A DNA stretch of 64,000 nucleotides from Mimachlamys varia (GCA_947623455.1 OX392534.1:8070001-8134000), one strand, 5' to 3'. Shown: positions 38,644 through 50,613, counted from the first letter of the stretch. The notes: generated by a model from the letters alone, not told the origin. Made by a program: numbers and translations.

Positions 38644-38882
38644 TAACTTTTTTTTATTTTCACAACAGTTATGAAACAAGTAATCCAACTTATAATAATC
38701 ACTCTTGTTGGCCCAGATGTTAGCGCCCGAGGGGTCTTATTGTGGGAGGAAACCGGAGTACTCGGAGAAAACCCACATGGTCGGGCAGGTGAGTTCATAC
38801 ATTTTCACGTCCGGTCAGGATATCGACCCCGGCCGCCATGGTGAAAGGCAAGTGCGCTATCCACTGCACCACCCGACCACCC
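38644..38882 (-). mobile_element. tRNA-derived SINE
   Basis: Read on the minus strand: a tRNA-like head with an A-box-like TGGTGCAGTGGATAGCGC and a B-box-like GGGGTCGATATCC (plus 38818-38830). A conserved core segment follows (GGTTTTCTCCGAGTACTCCG). An A-rich end corresponds to the T run at plus 38648-38655. This combination is familiar from molluscan SINEs. No target duplication identified. Confidence 0.75.
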
Positions 38883-39714
38883 ATTTTTAGTTGAAATAAT
38901 AAAAACATGTCTAGCTCTTTGATAACGTCACATTATGTTATCAAATGACATTTAATATTGGGTTCGTTTACCAATCAAGGTTATTTAGCCTTTGTTTTCC
39001 TATTTATAATCTGTTTAAATATATTGTCATTTGATTTTATTATGACTCTAGGAGTTTAACATGATTACGTACAATGTATATGATTGTTTAAGGTCGGTAT
39101 TCCTCCCGATTACTATAAAAACGGAAATAAAGCTCTGCATAACTTGAGTATTCATTGTATAACTATTCTTTAAATTAAACGCCATTTCTCAAAAATCAGA
39201 AACGTCACAAAAGAGATAGACATGTTAATTTGTAATTTGTTTTATACCCAATGAACAATTTTAATAAATTCTAATCACATTAATAAGTTCCGGTTTTAAT
39301 AAAGGTCTATGAAAAAGACTAGTTTCAGGCCCCTGCTCTTTGTAGTGGAGAAGGGTGGTGTTGAAACTAAAGGTTATTATAATGTATAAAGAAACACAAG
39401 CGACCCCTCGTGAGACAAATACATACACAATATATACTTCTGGGGCGTGACCAGAATTGTATGTATTTATATGTATAGGGGAAAACCTATTTCATATGGT
39501 AGTGTAGGTTCTAGGCTTCAAACAAAAATTGGGTTTTTGTTCGAAGTCCCTATAGATTTGTCCCAGCATGCCCTAAAGGTTTCCCATTGGGCGAGAAAAC
39601 ATACTGGTCATATAAAGCAATTTTATTAGAAATTTTGGCAATATGTTTTTTAAAAGTGGTATTTTGGGCTTGGAAACACATTAATAACCATGGAAGGTCG
39701 ATATGGGGTCTATA
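38883..39714. other. No gene seen
   Basis: Short frames only. No repeat recognised. Confidence 0.5.
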
Positions 39715-40134
39715 TTCAGTGATTTAAATGTCAATCGAAGGAATTGAACCATGTTTCCGCACATTGTTCACTCCGGTACACATATTGTTACCCCGATACC
39801 AGTACTTTGGACACTCATAAATTCCGTGCACTGCGATATGGGGGCCGCGATGGCCGAGTGCTAAAGGTGTTCCGATATTCTACCACTAGCCCTCCACCTT
39901 TGGGTTGTGAGTTCGAATCCCACTTAGGACAGTTGCCAGGTTCTGACTGTAAGTCAGTAGTTTTTCTCTAGGTACTCTACATGTAGCTTTCCTCCACCAC
40001 CAAAACCTGGCACGTCCTTACAAGTGTAAATGGCCATGGCTGTTAGTAGGATGTAAAACAAAATAAACCAAACCAAACTACCCAGTGATTAAAATGTCAA
40101 ACGAAGGAATCGAACCATATTTCCGCACATTTAC
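39715..40134 (+). repeat. Direct repeat bracketing a SINE
   Basis: About 50 bases at 39718-39768 (CAGTGATTTAAATGTCAATC, GAACCATGTTTCCGCACATT) recur at 40083-40131 with a few changes. The SINE at 39841-40080 lies between them. This is longer than a normal SINE target duplication, so it points to a local tandem duplication or a composite element. Confidence 0.7.
39841..40080 (+). mobile_element. tRNA-Leu-like SINE
   Basis: The head carries an A box (TGGCCGAGTGCTAAAGG, 39851-39867) and a B box (GAGTTCGAATCCC, 39909-39921), both close to polymerase III promoter consensus and spaced as in tRNA-Leu. The body includes CAGTTGCCAGGTTCTGACTG and CCAAAACCTGGCACGTCCTT. The 3' end is A-rich (AAACAAAATAAACCAAACC). 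It is not a functional tRNA: the anticodon arm is degenerate. Confidence 0.8.
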
Positions 40135-41199
40135 TCATCAATTAAATAGAATAAATAAAGATATTGAAATGTAATAGTGTGTGTTAATTCATCATAATAA
40201 AACGCAGGTCAAGTTTTGATTTGGAGACGATCCCCTTAAACATTCAACAGTTAGGCTGATTTAAGTTGAGAATTTTAATTATATAGGGCATGACCCAAAC
40301 TGGAACCTTGTCGTACTCCAGTACACTTTTACACTTTTTAACTCACATTAGAACTGACTGTAATGATAGTCTAGTCACCCTATGTTTAACCCCAAAGAAA
40401 TTGCAACAGAAACGATTTATGCTGGAAACATTGCATTATGTCATCATATACTACATATACAAAATCGACAAAAATCGACACGGGGGAAATATGAAAAAAA
40501 TCCTATGTGAAATTTGTTGTTTTACGATGTAACGTTGTTGGCGCCTATGGGCCGCCGTAGATATAATACACAGTAAAGAACGACAACTACGTAAGACCGA
40601 TGATGTAAACAAATGCAGACGACAGTAGTCATCGTAGTCATTGTGACGACGGTAAGTTAAAACAATACTCATTAATGATTTTCTGTGAATCAGAAATGAT
40701 TATAAAAGCAAATTGTAAAATGTGAATGCCCCTTTTGGCGTTAGTCCGATAAATTTAACAAATAAGCCACCGTGTTACATTACGGCATCCTAGTCGACGA
40801 TTCTAAGCAAAACTGTGGTTTATTTCACCTGTTTTGACAAAACCTGAATGTAGAATGATTTATATGAAGCTATAAGATCATATTGTATGAAGATTACATC
40901 AGGAAACCGTTTCTAGAATCTAAAAATTGAGGAATTAGTAACCCGAGGCTTCGCTGAAATGTAAATGTATGGAAGCCCTTAGATGACAATATTGCAAATA
41001 TTTGTAATATTGCGTAATGGATTTGCAATTTATTTCTTCGGTCTGATTTCACTATTTTCTTTCTTTATATGCGTTTTTTTTATCCTTTTCAAACACTTTT
41101 GTTTGTATTTGTTTATACTTTTTATTGATTTAATCTTTCATTTTCAATTTATGGCATTTTCTATGTTAAACGGACACCCGGAAATAACCTGAGAGACTG
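40135..41199 (+). other. Possible upstream exons of the 41.46-kb gene
   Basis: Two good 5' splice-donor sequences occur. One is GACGACG|GTAAGT near 40645-40655, the other GAGACTG|GTAAGT with its break at 41199/41200. The second fits an untranslated leader exon for the gene that follows. The frame at 40983-41192 is Phe/Leu-rich low-complexity sequence and probably not translated. Confidence 0.4.
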
Positions 41200-41453
41200 G
41201 TAAGTTATATCAATATTCTACATGTATTTTCGTATCAATAATAATATGAACATGAATAATTTTGTTTTAACATTTCTGGTTTATTTAGTTATGCATGTAT
41301 TTTATTTGTATTTTGATTTTATTTTACAATGTTTCATTAAATAATAATTAATTTCAAGAATTTTTGATTTTTTCCATAAATAGGGATTTTCTAGTCTGTA
41401 AGTTCGATATTTGTTAAAAAAAAAATTCACTCTTTTTTTTTTGTTCATTGCAG
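41200..41453 (+). other. Predicted 254-bp leader intron
   Basis: Donor ACTG|GTAAGT at 41200. Acceptor at 41451-41453 is CAG, preceded by a long T tract (TCTTTTTTTTTTGTTCATTG). The first in-frame ATG is at 41460, six bases into the next exon. A spliced leader just before the start codon argues that this locus was transcribed as a gene. Confidence 0.6.
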
Positions 41454-41459
41454 ATAGTA

Positions 41460-43752
41460 ATGGATGCCTGCATCTTTTGCTCAAAACCATTTGACGATAG
41501 CGAACCATTCTCTCAACTTCGACTGAAAGGGGGTGAAAGTATCAATCAAGTGAGCAGGCAGAGAGGCGACGGCATCGTAACATCTCCAGGTGAAAGAGTT
41601 CATCAAGGTTGCCGGCGTGATTACGTCAATCCAAGAAGCGTAAGACAAGTAACTGAGACAGACTGTTTGACCCCAAAAAGAACTCGTTCGACTGCTCCTG
41701 ATTTCATTTTAAAAGAAAATTGCATTTTCTGTGGAAACTCTGCCAAGTTGAAATTAAAGAAGAGAGGTCATGATGTGTTTCCTGTCAGAACTACAGAATT
41801 CAAGGACAAATTGGAGGCAGTTTGTAAGGCGAGACATGATACATGGTCAGATGAAGTTCTGAGAAGGCTCCACGTAGCTCCTTCTGATCTACATGCCGCA
41901 TATGCTTTGTATCATCAACAGTGCAGCGTTAACTTCAGGACCGGAAAGAATCTGCCACTTTGCCACGCCCAAGATAATATACCTAAGAAAAATACCCCGG
42001 GTCGACCAAAGAAAACGACTTCTGAAGAAGCATTTTTGAAGATAGTTGGACTTATTGAGGAAAGGCGGGATGAACAAATCACTATCAGTCACTTAGTTGC
42101 AGAAATGGAAAAGATTTGTGGAAATGAGGCATACAGTTCTGTTCACATGAAAACGAGGATCAAAGACCATTTTGGAAGTTCCATTGTCATAACTGAACTT
42201 GAAAGAAAAGCCAATGTTGTCACACTCTCCAACAATGTATCAACGATTCTGCAGGACTTCTACAAACGACTTAAGGCTGAGAATGCAAATGAAGAAAAAA
42301 GGCAAGTTATCCTGACTGCTGTGAAATTGATAAGAGCAGACATTAAGGCAATGGATTCTTGCTTCAAAGACTTATATCCATCATCTGAGTATATCTCCTC
42401 TCGCCAGCAAAACAATGATTATTTACCAGATTCACTACAGCTGTTTTTGAAGGAAATGTTTAGCCCTACTGAATCTACAATCAAGATATGCTCTATTGGA
42501 CAGTCTATTGTACAGGCATGTAGACCTAAGTCGCTGATAGCCCCACTCAAAATTGGTCTAGGTGTGCAAATGCACCATCATTTTGGATCGAAATTTCTCG
42601 TCGACACTCTTAATACTCTTGGATTTTGCTCATCATACAAGGAAATTCAGAAGTATGAACTGAACGCTGCGGCAGCCCATGGTAGAAACAGCACAGCGAT
42701 TGATGTGGGATCTTTCATTCAATACGTTGCCGATAACGTCGACCACAACGTAAGAACTCTAGATGGCCATGGAACTTTCCATGGAATGGGTATGATTGCC
42801 GCGGTCACTCCTGAAGTTCGTAGACTAAAACAGGTACCACGCGGAAGTCCAACTGTCCAAGAAGTAGCTGAATTTGGCAAGGGTCAATATCAAATACTAC
42901 AGAGATAATGACAACCGTCTATCAGAACTGAAGTTTGAAATTCTTCAGGACAAAACGAACAACGACGAGACATGGAAAATAGATTTGCTGTCGCGATCAT
43001 CTTGGCCATCACTGTTTCAAAAGCCTAGTTGGCCAGCGATAATGCACAAGGTATTAGACGCTGCCTATCCTGGTAAGTCGTCTATAGTATTCCTCCCCAT
43101 GATCGATCTCAATCCAAGCGATATGACATGTGTTTTTTCGACTCTGCATTTTGTCTGAAACGAGGCAACACGAAACGGATTTACACCCATGCTAACATTT
43201 GACCAACCGCTCTATTGGAAGGCGATCACTATCATACAGAATGAACATGTGGACAGTCCGCTGAAGAAAATGGTGCTAAAGTTAGGAGGATTTCATACCG
43301 AAATGAGCTTTGTCGGAAGCATTGGTCAAATAATGACAGGATCTGGACTTTCTGAGTTATTGGAAACCGTGTATGCACCAACAGCTGTGTCACACATGAT
43401 GACAGGAAAGGCTATTGCAAGGGCAGTTCGAGGACATTTCCTTGTAGATACGGCACTGACTGCCGTTATCTTGCACGAGTTGTATGACATACCAAAACCA
43501 GAATCAACAGATGAACAGGAAGTCGTAGATAGTCTATCAGATGAAACCATTCAGAATGATGTCCGTGAATCAGCCAAACTGTTGGATTCATTGCTGGATG
43601 GAAAGTCGTCGATTGAAAAGGTGTTTGAAAGTAAAGAGTTAGATAGTCTTGTTCAATGCGAGTCTTGCCGCTCCGCTTCGGATAACATGGAGAATGCTCT
43701 CTCGGGCTTCTTGCAATACGGATGTAATCGCTTTTCATTCATACCGGCATGA
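41460..43752 (+). pseudogene. Two-zinc-module protein of a multicopy invertebrate family, broken
   Basis: Start chosen at ATG 41460; the frame is open a little further upstream but crosses the predicted splice site. Residues 4-51 form C-x2-C...H-x2-C. Residues 88-155 repeat the pattern (CIFC...YHQQC). The two modules look like tandem duplicates of a zinc-binding unit. A basic GRPKK stretch follows (about 180). The C-terminal half has strongly worded blocks: DNVDHNVRTLDGHGTFHGMG, then FLPMIDLNPSDM, then FDQPLYWKA, LGGFHTEMSFVGSIG and GKAIARAVRGHFLVDTAL. I recognise this as a large uncharacterised family in molluscs and cnidarians, possibly transposon-derived. The frame shifts at a GGG run (42881-42883), and an in-frame TGA interrupts at 43156-43158; the same frame resumes to 43752. 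Function unknown. Confidence 0.7.
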
Positions 43753-45579
43753 CAATTACAAAACATCGTTCAATCTTTATATGTGTGCATATATCATAAC
43801 ATCAATCTCCAAACAAGAGTTGTTATTTTTACTAGTTTGGTATTTATAAATAATATAAAAGTACATTTGACATGATATGACTTGACATGGACAGATTCTG
43901 CTGACGGGTGTTGGTAATTCATTACCAAACATATTCAACAAGTACAGCAACCCACACCATTTGTCGGACTAATAATTGACAGGAAAGGTGATATTCAAAC
44001 GGTGGGAAATAGACCATAGCACATCTGGATTAAACATGTTACTGACATGTCCGTTTAATTTCGTCGTAAATTCCACTTGACTTTTCGAACTCGAGCCCTC
44101 CCTCACCTCATGGACGCATTCTTCTTAATAATAAATTAGGGTCTAGAAACATAGTTAACACAATAACGCAAATAACAAATAACAAAGTTAACACTTTCAT
44201 TTCTCGTATTGCATGTTTTTCCGCATAAGTAAAGTTGGTGTACTGCAATATTTGGATAAATACTAATTGGGGGTCTATTGTTTATTTGCGTTTAGCATAA
44301 TTTACTATCATGAAATAAATATGTACCAAAACGTCGTGGATAGTAAAAAAGGGGTTTTTGTATCGAAAGTTGTACCTATTATGTCTATAACAAAAATGCT
44401 GGTTGATCGTTACGATAAAAATATATATACTTAATTATTTATTGCAATTCACCCATTTAAGTTGGTTTGCCAACCTCTCATTCATACCTTACACTATCTT
44501 ATTGAAAATATGTGCTTATGTATTGTCTACATCATATTTGATTGTGTTTACAACATTAAGTTTCATAACGTTTTAGTAAAACTTAATAATATTTCAACAG
44601 TACTTGCATATCACCTGACAAAAGTCCGCGTTTCTGTCTCGCCGTACTAATTAATATAAAACAATTAATGATATGTATCTCTCGCGATCTCCGCACACAC
44701 GTAATGTTTTGTGATTAACATCATGGCGTCAGGTAGCGTATGATGTCGGTAGATATTAATCAGAGTCTGACCTCCCTATCACCCCGTTTTATATTACAAC
44801 TGTTCCCGTTTTTGTCCAGTTTACATATGTCGCGTCACACCTGGTACCAACCCTAAGCTTCACAAAGGAATTGTTCATCTGAATCAAATTGTAAGGTTAC
44901 CGATGCATTGTTTCTATATAGTCGGTTAAAAGTGTACCTCCTGTTAATGTTTAAATCGATTCCTCAATATCACGGTAACATTAAGATGTCGTCTTGGTGC
45001 CATTTTGAAAATAAGTCAAATATGTTTAACGATTTATCAGCAGCTACCACACTTCGATTGACCGTTATGACGTCATTAGCAACAAAAGAGCAAGACAATA
45101 CCATGGTCGAGTTCTTCATCATGTCCGATATATGGTTCGTTACTGTGATGTTAAAAGAATGTGTGACCTCACTGCGACCTTAATTTGACGTCACACGTTA
45201 AAACATTGTCTACCCTTTCTAGGGTTATTATTGACTTGTGATAGTTAACAATGGTGTGCATGTCATAATACATGACGGCCTAATGTCATCTCATTATACA
45301 GTCCAATCCGTGTGTTAGAGGCTACATGTATAAGGGAGAGAATGCTAAAACTTAATGCATTTACGTTTCGTCAAGTTTCACTTTGTAGTTATATGTATGT
45401 ACATATGAATTGACAAAATCAAAATATACCCTCCCTACGTAAAAACCCTTTTTACTAGACAGTGCGATATCGTCAAGGTTTTAATTTTCCTATCGTGATT
45501 CTCCCCTTTCATGAAATTAAATTCCTTTAACACAGGCCTACATTTTTTTATATTAAAAGTTTTGTATAATTTAGGGACT
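43753..45579. other. No gene seen
   Basis: Downstream of the broken gene. I see no clear terminal repeat that would define a transposon end. Frames at 44462-44650 and 44908-45183 have no recognisable domain. Confidence 0.5.
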
Positions 45580-46820
45580 TGATATATCGGCGATGTGATG
45601 TTTATAAACAACAAAACTTTTGCTGACCACGCCGATCGTATATACCCTTCTGAACTTGAAATGAGGGACACACGAACTCTTCTTCATCAGCTGCTTTCCT
45701 TGTTCTCTACTTAAACTATAATACACATGTACAGCTTACTTCTAAGCTATAGGATAAACGTGACGATTTCAATTTTCTGATCGTGAAGTTTCCCTTTCTT
45801 GATAGTAACATCGCTGTTTCTCCAACCTATGGTATTACATGCCGCAGTTGATTTGCTATTCTAGGGCTTGTTTGATTTTCGCGATCGATGTCAACTGCTG
45901 ACAAACACACTTATCATACGGGGATTCGAGAGATAATAGTTGGTGAGAACTTTGAGCAGGTTTTATGGTCGTCATCTTTGTCTCATTGAGAAATATATTT
46001 GGATTTATGGGCAGCATAAAGTAATTTATACCATCTTTTTATTTTGAAAATTAAAATTTTATTTCCGGATTGGTTTTGCAGTTGTCGGTGTTAGTATTTA
46101 GTATACCCACAGTAATACTGTAGTCACATGACTCCTTTGTTTGGAGCGATCAGCCAGCAATCCCGTGACACTTGTTTTGATTCTGCAAGCAGACTTTTCT
46201 CAAGCCTTTTAAAAAGTTTTTTATCCCTCCTCCTCCCCAAATCTTCCGCCTGTGTAAATTTATGACAGTATTGTGCAATAGAATGTTTATTGTTATTTGA
46301 TACAATATAATGTATGTTTAATATGTATACATTAATAAGTTTATGGATGGTTTCTGTGTAGGTTATAAATCAGAAGTTATATGTATTAATGGCGTTTATG
46401 ATGATGATTTAACAAAACCTTTTTTGCTTATGTAAAAACAAGTTTCATTTATTGTCAATAACGGAATTATGTTATCATTTTCAGTGGCATTTGAATACAT
46501 GCTCTTTTTCGACTTAAACGTTTTCCTTAGCAAATAACATAGCAGAGTTTTTTCACGTGTGTTAGAATTAGTTTACTAGGTATATAACGTACTATAAACA
46601 ACGATGATATGATTATACATGCGTGATATGAAGATGGACGTTTTTAAGTATGATTATTAGTGTGATTACTTTGGTTTGAGAATGATGACTCTGATTTCAT
46701 TTTGATAACTTGACGTTTACTTGATTGTTACGAAAATTTGCATGGCGGTTGTCGTCGATGAAGCAAGCCACGCATACTTTGAGTTCGGATTATGGATTTG
46801 TTGACACTTCAGTATTTTCT
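45580..46820 (+). mobile_element. PLE-like copy split by ~0.6 kb of unrelated sequence
   Basis: 45580-46010, plus-sense, reads as debris of the RT core. It has a YIGDVMFIN-like relic of the catalytic box, then the region matching IYPSELEM, then RFYGRHLCLIEKY-like wording. The tail resumes at about 46625 (TGGCGGTTGTCGTCGATGAA, GAGTTCGGATTATGGATTTG) and ends near 46820. The 46010-46620 segment is foreign to the family, so it is a later insertion or a complex copy. Confidence 0.6.
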
Positions 46821-47947
46821 AATTTAGTGGCTGATAGATTATGACAAATGTGAAAGATAACCAGGTTGTTTGTGTCCTATAATGCGTGTCAAGACACAGT
46901 CTGTGTTGTGCAGACGCAGGTCTAGGTTGATTGCTCCATACAATGCTAAGGTTTAGGATTTTCCATTTTGTTAATATAATTGCACACACGATATTAAAAT
47001 TAATTTGCGTTTTCCGTGTGTTATGTTTTTGTGCGTTTAACTTGTTTGATGTTCTCAACATTTCTTATACTCAGGATGTTTTGTTGTTGAAGACGTTATT
47101 TATATACAAGAAAGTTTGCTTTAACTGTATTATCCCATACAGCTTTTATAGTACCGCGTAGTTATCTACACGTGCAATCGCGGTATTATAGAAATTATCA
47201 AAGACAAAATAGGAGTAACGTCTCTCTTGTGTTTCTTTCATGAAAGCCCTTATAATGGGATATGACTATGATAAGATTATAAACTGCCATGGCCGGATTT
47301 ATATTTGCACTCCCATGGTAACCTCTTGACGTATATAGACAATACAACAGCTTGAATACAGTGTATCTCTCCCTAAGAGACAAACGTTGCATTATCTATG
47401 TCATTAATAGAGCATAACTAAGTCAACTTTTCTTTGTTAAGTTCGTGCTTGACAAATGCCAGGATTGACAGAAATGAGGACTGCTAATATGTATACAGAT
47501 ACGGTATCGATAGCATGACTGTTTATGATCGATGGTTGCGTGTAAATGTTTCGCGTGCTAGTTTCGTGTTGTTTTTTTCACGTGTCTTTTATGCTCACAC
47601 CCTTCTCATTCCTTGTTCAACATTAATTTTCATTCGCCATTAAGTTACATGTACATTGTGGTAATGTTCTAGATTTACACATGGTACATATCTTTAATAT
47701 TTAGAAGATCGACAACGTTATTGATCAGCTAACTAAACAACACAATGCTAGAAAAAGTCCTGTCAAAACGAAGACCGGACATATCCAAACATACGGTGTA
47801 CACTCTATGCATGGGCTGGCATGATAATCACCATCATAACCTGTTCTAGATCTACGGTGATCAGCTTATTAATACATATTTCCAGAATTGTCCCTCATTA
47901 ACTTGATAAAAACAGCTAGAGTTATACAGCATTATAGAATTGTATCA
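46821..47947. other. No gene seen
   Basis: Short frames on both strands without recognisable motifs. No repeats noted. Confidence 0.5.
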
Positions 47948-48344
47948 CTTGTATCACTAAAGGCTTGTTCAAACAGCTGTTTTTGTTCGGTTATAGCTTT
48001 GTTCAGTTCTTCAAGTATTGTTTCACTGTATTTTAATATATGCATTAATATTCTAATTTACTCTGTTTTCTAGCTGACAGTGTATAGAAACTGGAAGTTC
48101 TGCTGTCATATCAGCGTTCAGCTGCTCAACGTACAAGAGGGTACACTTTATCACCTGTAAAAAATATTCATCGTTGTTTGTCTGTTGAAGTATCAATTCC
48201 AGTTTGATAGACACATTTTTGATTAAATTTGCGAAGGCAAATTTCGCGCTCATTGTTATCTCGAGCTACATTATATCAGACGGTTCCTGTACAGCCTTTA
48301 CAGCTCGATTTGCTGTGACCGATAAAACCATCACCATGCTCATT

Positions 48345-48612
48345 AGTGTGTTTACTTGATATGATGACAATGATGCCTCGGTTCTCATTTTGAGGATTGA
48401 TGCTTGCTTGGATGTGATCAAGATTTACATGGCGGGTGTCGTCGATGAAGCAGAAGACGCTCACTTTTCCGGAACACCTGGTCTTATTATCTTGTGCTTT
48501 TACGGGGGTTCCATGTAAATCTTTCCTTTGATCTTATTTCCCCTAATCGAACCTAATCGAATATGAGTTCGGATTATGGTTTTGTTGACGCTTTGGTATT
48601 CTCTATTTTTTC
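48345..48612 (+). mobile_element. PLE-like 3' tail
   Basis: Plus-sense tail (GATGACAATGATGCCTCGGT, ATGGCGGGTGTCGTCGATGA, CTTTTCCGGAACACCTGGTC). It ends GACGCTTTGGTATTCTCTATTTTT, the usual terminus. Confidence 0.8.
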
Positions 48613-49254
48613 CAACAAGGCTTGTTGCAATTTTGCAATCGTTAAATTAAGGAAAACGTGTTGATAATGAACATTAAGACATATTATAAACAAGTCTATA
48701 ATGTTGTAATACTCTAGCTATTTGTATCAAGTTTATGTTTATGGAGGACAATTCCGGAAATATTTTAGCTGATCACCGTATATCTAGAAATGGTTATGAT
48801 GGTGAACTGGTGCTTCTGTTGCAGGATACCAGCACCGCTACACTTAATGTACAATCGATCACGACCGTTATCCTTATTTTATAAATATTTTGTATTTATA
48901 TTTGCTTTTGGCAAAACAATGACGGATTCAAGGGAGAAAAGGAAAGATTCGTACAAAACAAAATCGAACGGAAGACGAAATAACCTGGGCACAGACACCG
49001 ATTTGTCATAGAGGTCAAACAAATGAAATTACTTGAACCAGTTTAATCTTGTGTCAGTCTGATGTTGGGATATTCTTCATCATTTTCAACGACCTTCATT
49101 CCCGCAGGTTGTGTCGGGGACTAAAAGTAGTCTGCTGTATGACATAATGAAGAATTGTGTTTGCAATGTCAAACAAAAGAGGTCAAGCTCACAAGCTGCT
49201 TTTCAACCTTTATTTTGCTAGATATACATTATTCATTGTTTGTGATCCTTGTTT

Positions 49255-49500
49255 ACGTTACATGGTATAAAGTTGACGTTTTTAAATATGTCCTTAAGTA
49301 CACCATTGTGTCATGTTTGTAAATACCTCAACTCTCACATTAAGGACGTGACATAGATAAGAATGACAGGTGGCGTCGATGAAGCAGAAGACGCTTACGT
49401 TGGTGGATTACCTTGTCTTATTCTCTTGTACTTGTCCAAATGTCTCTGTTTAAATATTTCCTTTGTTCTCTGAGTTTCATCAACTATCAAGTATACTTCC
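49255..49500 (+). mobile_element. PLE-like 3' tail, diverged
   Basis: Plus-sense. It retains TGGCGTCGATGAAGCAGAAG and CTTATTCTCTTGTACTTGTC but has lost the extreme 3' end and has several substitutions and deletions relative to 48345-48612. Confidence 0.65.
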
Positions 49501-49841
49501 TTTATTGGTTGAATAGGTGTTTATCCATTTCACATGTCTAGACAATTCATTTATGATTTAAGAAATGCCTATTAAACATTTGCATTTCTGTTTTATCGGT
49601 CACAGCAAATCGAGCTGTAAAGGCTATACATGAACCGTCTGATTTAATCAAGTTGAAGCTGTGTGCATGTTAACTCAAGATAACAATGAGCGCGACATTT
49701 GCCTTCGCAAATTTAATCAAAAATGTGTTTATCTGGAAGAAGTCGCCAAAGTGCAATCAAAAAGCAAACTAGAATTGACACTTTAACAGACAAACAACGA
49801 TGAATATTTTTTTTAACAAGTAATAAAAAGTAATAAAAAAT

Positions 49842-50018
49842 ATGACAGCAGACCTTCAAGTTTCTATAAAGCTGGAAAACAGAGCAAAAAATAATTCAAT
49901 ATATGAACTAAAATACAGTAAAACAATACTTGAAGAAATGAACAAAGCTATAACCGAACAAAAACGGCTGTTTGAACAAGCCTTCAGTGATACAAGAATT
50001 ATTCGTATGATAGGATAA
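49842..50018 (+). CDS. Small frame shared by both inverted-repeat arms, function unknown
   Basis: A 58-residue open frame from ATG 49842 (MTADLQVSIKLENR...) with a charged, helix-prone end (NKAITEQKRLFEQAF). The opposite arm encodes a related peptide in reverse orientation. There the frame 48053-48253 starts MSAKFAFANLIKNV, reaches the equivalent of this start and then hits a stop and frameshift. The equivalent MSATFAFANLIKNV start in this arm (about 49687) is also broken. It may be an exon of an unidentified gene or element captured in the inverted repeat. Confidence that it is translated is low. Confidence 0.25.
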   Translation: MTADLQVSIKLENRAKNNSIYELKYSKTILEEMNKAITEQKRLFEQAFSDTRIIRMIG

Positions 50019-50417
50019 CTGTTAGCGCCCTCGACCTTAACCTAAATTATGACTAATCGGATAGCGTCTTACTAAGCTGTCAATAACACAATGCGTTGAT
50101 TGATGGCTTGGAATATTGTCTTCTGTGATGCACGTTCTATTGTTTGGTCGTTATCATGATCTCATGGAGAAAAATGTATTTGAAGATCGATATATTTTAG
50201 CATGTTTTTTCTTATGATGTCCCTAATTTATTGATTTGATACATTGTATGAAGTCATTATATTCCTCGGAATCAATTTCAATTTAAACGGTGTATGTTGT
50301 TGGTTGGTCAAACCGGCAAAGAATGTTTCACCAGTCCCGTTTAAGTGTTTTCCTTTGTGTACATCTTAACCTGGTTTTGTGGATTCTTTAGTTCGTATTA
50401 CGGTTTTGTTCACGCGC
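50019..50417. other. No gene seen
   Basis: Short AT-rich gap. A weak relic of the PLE-like tail end (TTTAGTTCGTATTACGGTTT) is visible near 50388-50410. Confidence 0.45.
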
Positions 50418-50613
50418 CAAACTGTGACCTCGAGGACTATAGGTTAACATCTAAAGTGTGACCTCGGGTAATATAGGTCAACAGTCAAAGTGTGACCTTG
50501 GGGACTATAGGTCAACAGCCAAACAGTGACTTCAATGAATATAAGTCCACAGTCAAATTATGATCTCGGAGAACAAAGGTCACCAGCCAAGCTGCAACTT
50601 CGGGGACTAAAGG
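50418..50613 (+). repeat. Degenerate ~34-bp tandem repeat, six units
   Basis: Six units of 33-35 bases with the consensus wording CAAAGTGTGACCTCGGGGAC followed by TATAGGTCAACAG. Divergence increases towards the right. No coding role apparent. Confidence 0.8.

Larger units (their letters stand above)
47948..49996. repeat. Large inverted repeat with ~0.4-kb arms
   Basis: The arm at 47948-48329 is the reverse complement, with indels, of 49590-49996. Shared blocks include AGGCTTGTTCAAACAGCTGT, CATCGTTGTTTGTCTGTT, TTTGATTAAATTTGCGAAGG and ACAGCTCGATTTGCTGTGAC with their mates. The ~1.26-kb spacer holds two PLE-like tails, both plus-sense. The arms carry a short related peptide (see 49842-50018). 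Confidence 0.85.

Noticed and set aside
39841..39930. Functional tRNA-Leu gene
   Set aside because: A and B boxes are present but the cloverleaf is degenerate and a SINE body with A-rich tail follows.
40983..41192. Membrane protein frame upstream of the zinc-module gene
   Set aside because: Phe/Leu-rich translation of T-rich DNA that fits better as leader exon and flank.
48276..48464. Minus-strand frame SVFCFIDDTRHVNLDHIQ and its relatives at 9.9 and 62.6 kb
   Set aside because: The peptide recurs only because the non-coding PLE-like tail recurs; it is antisense to the element and broken in most copies.
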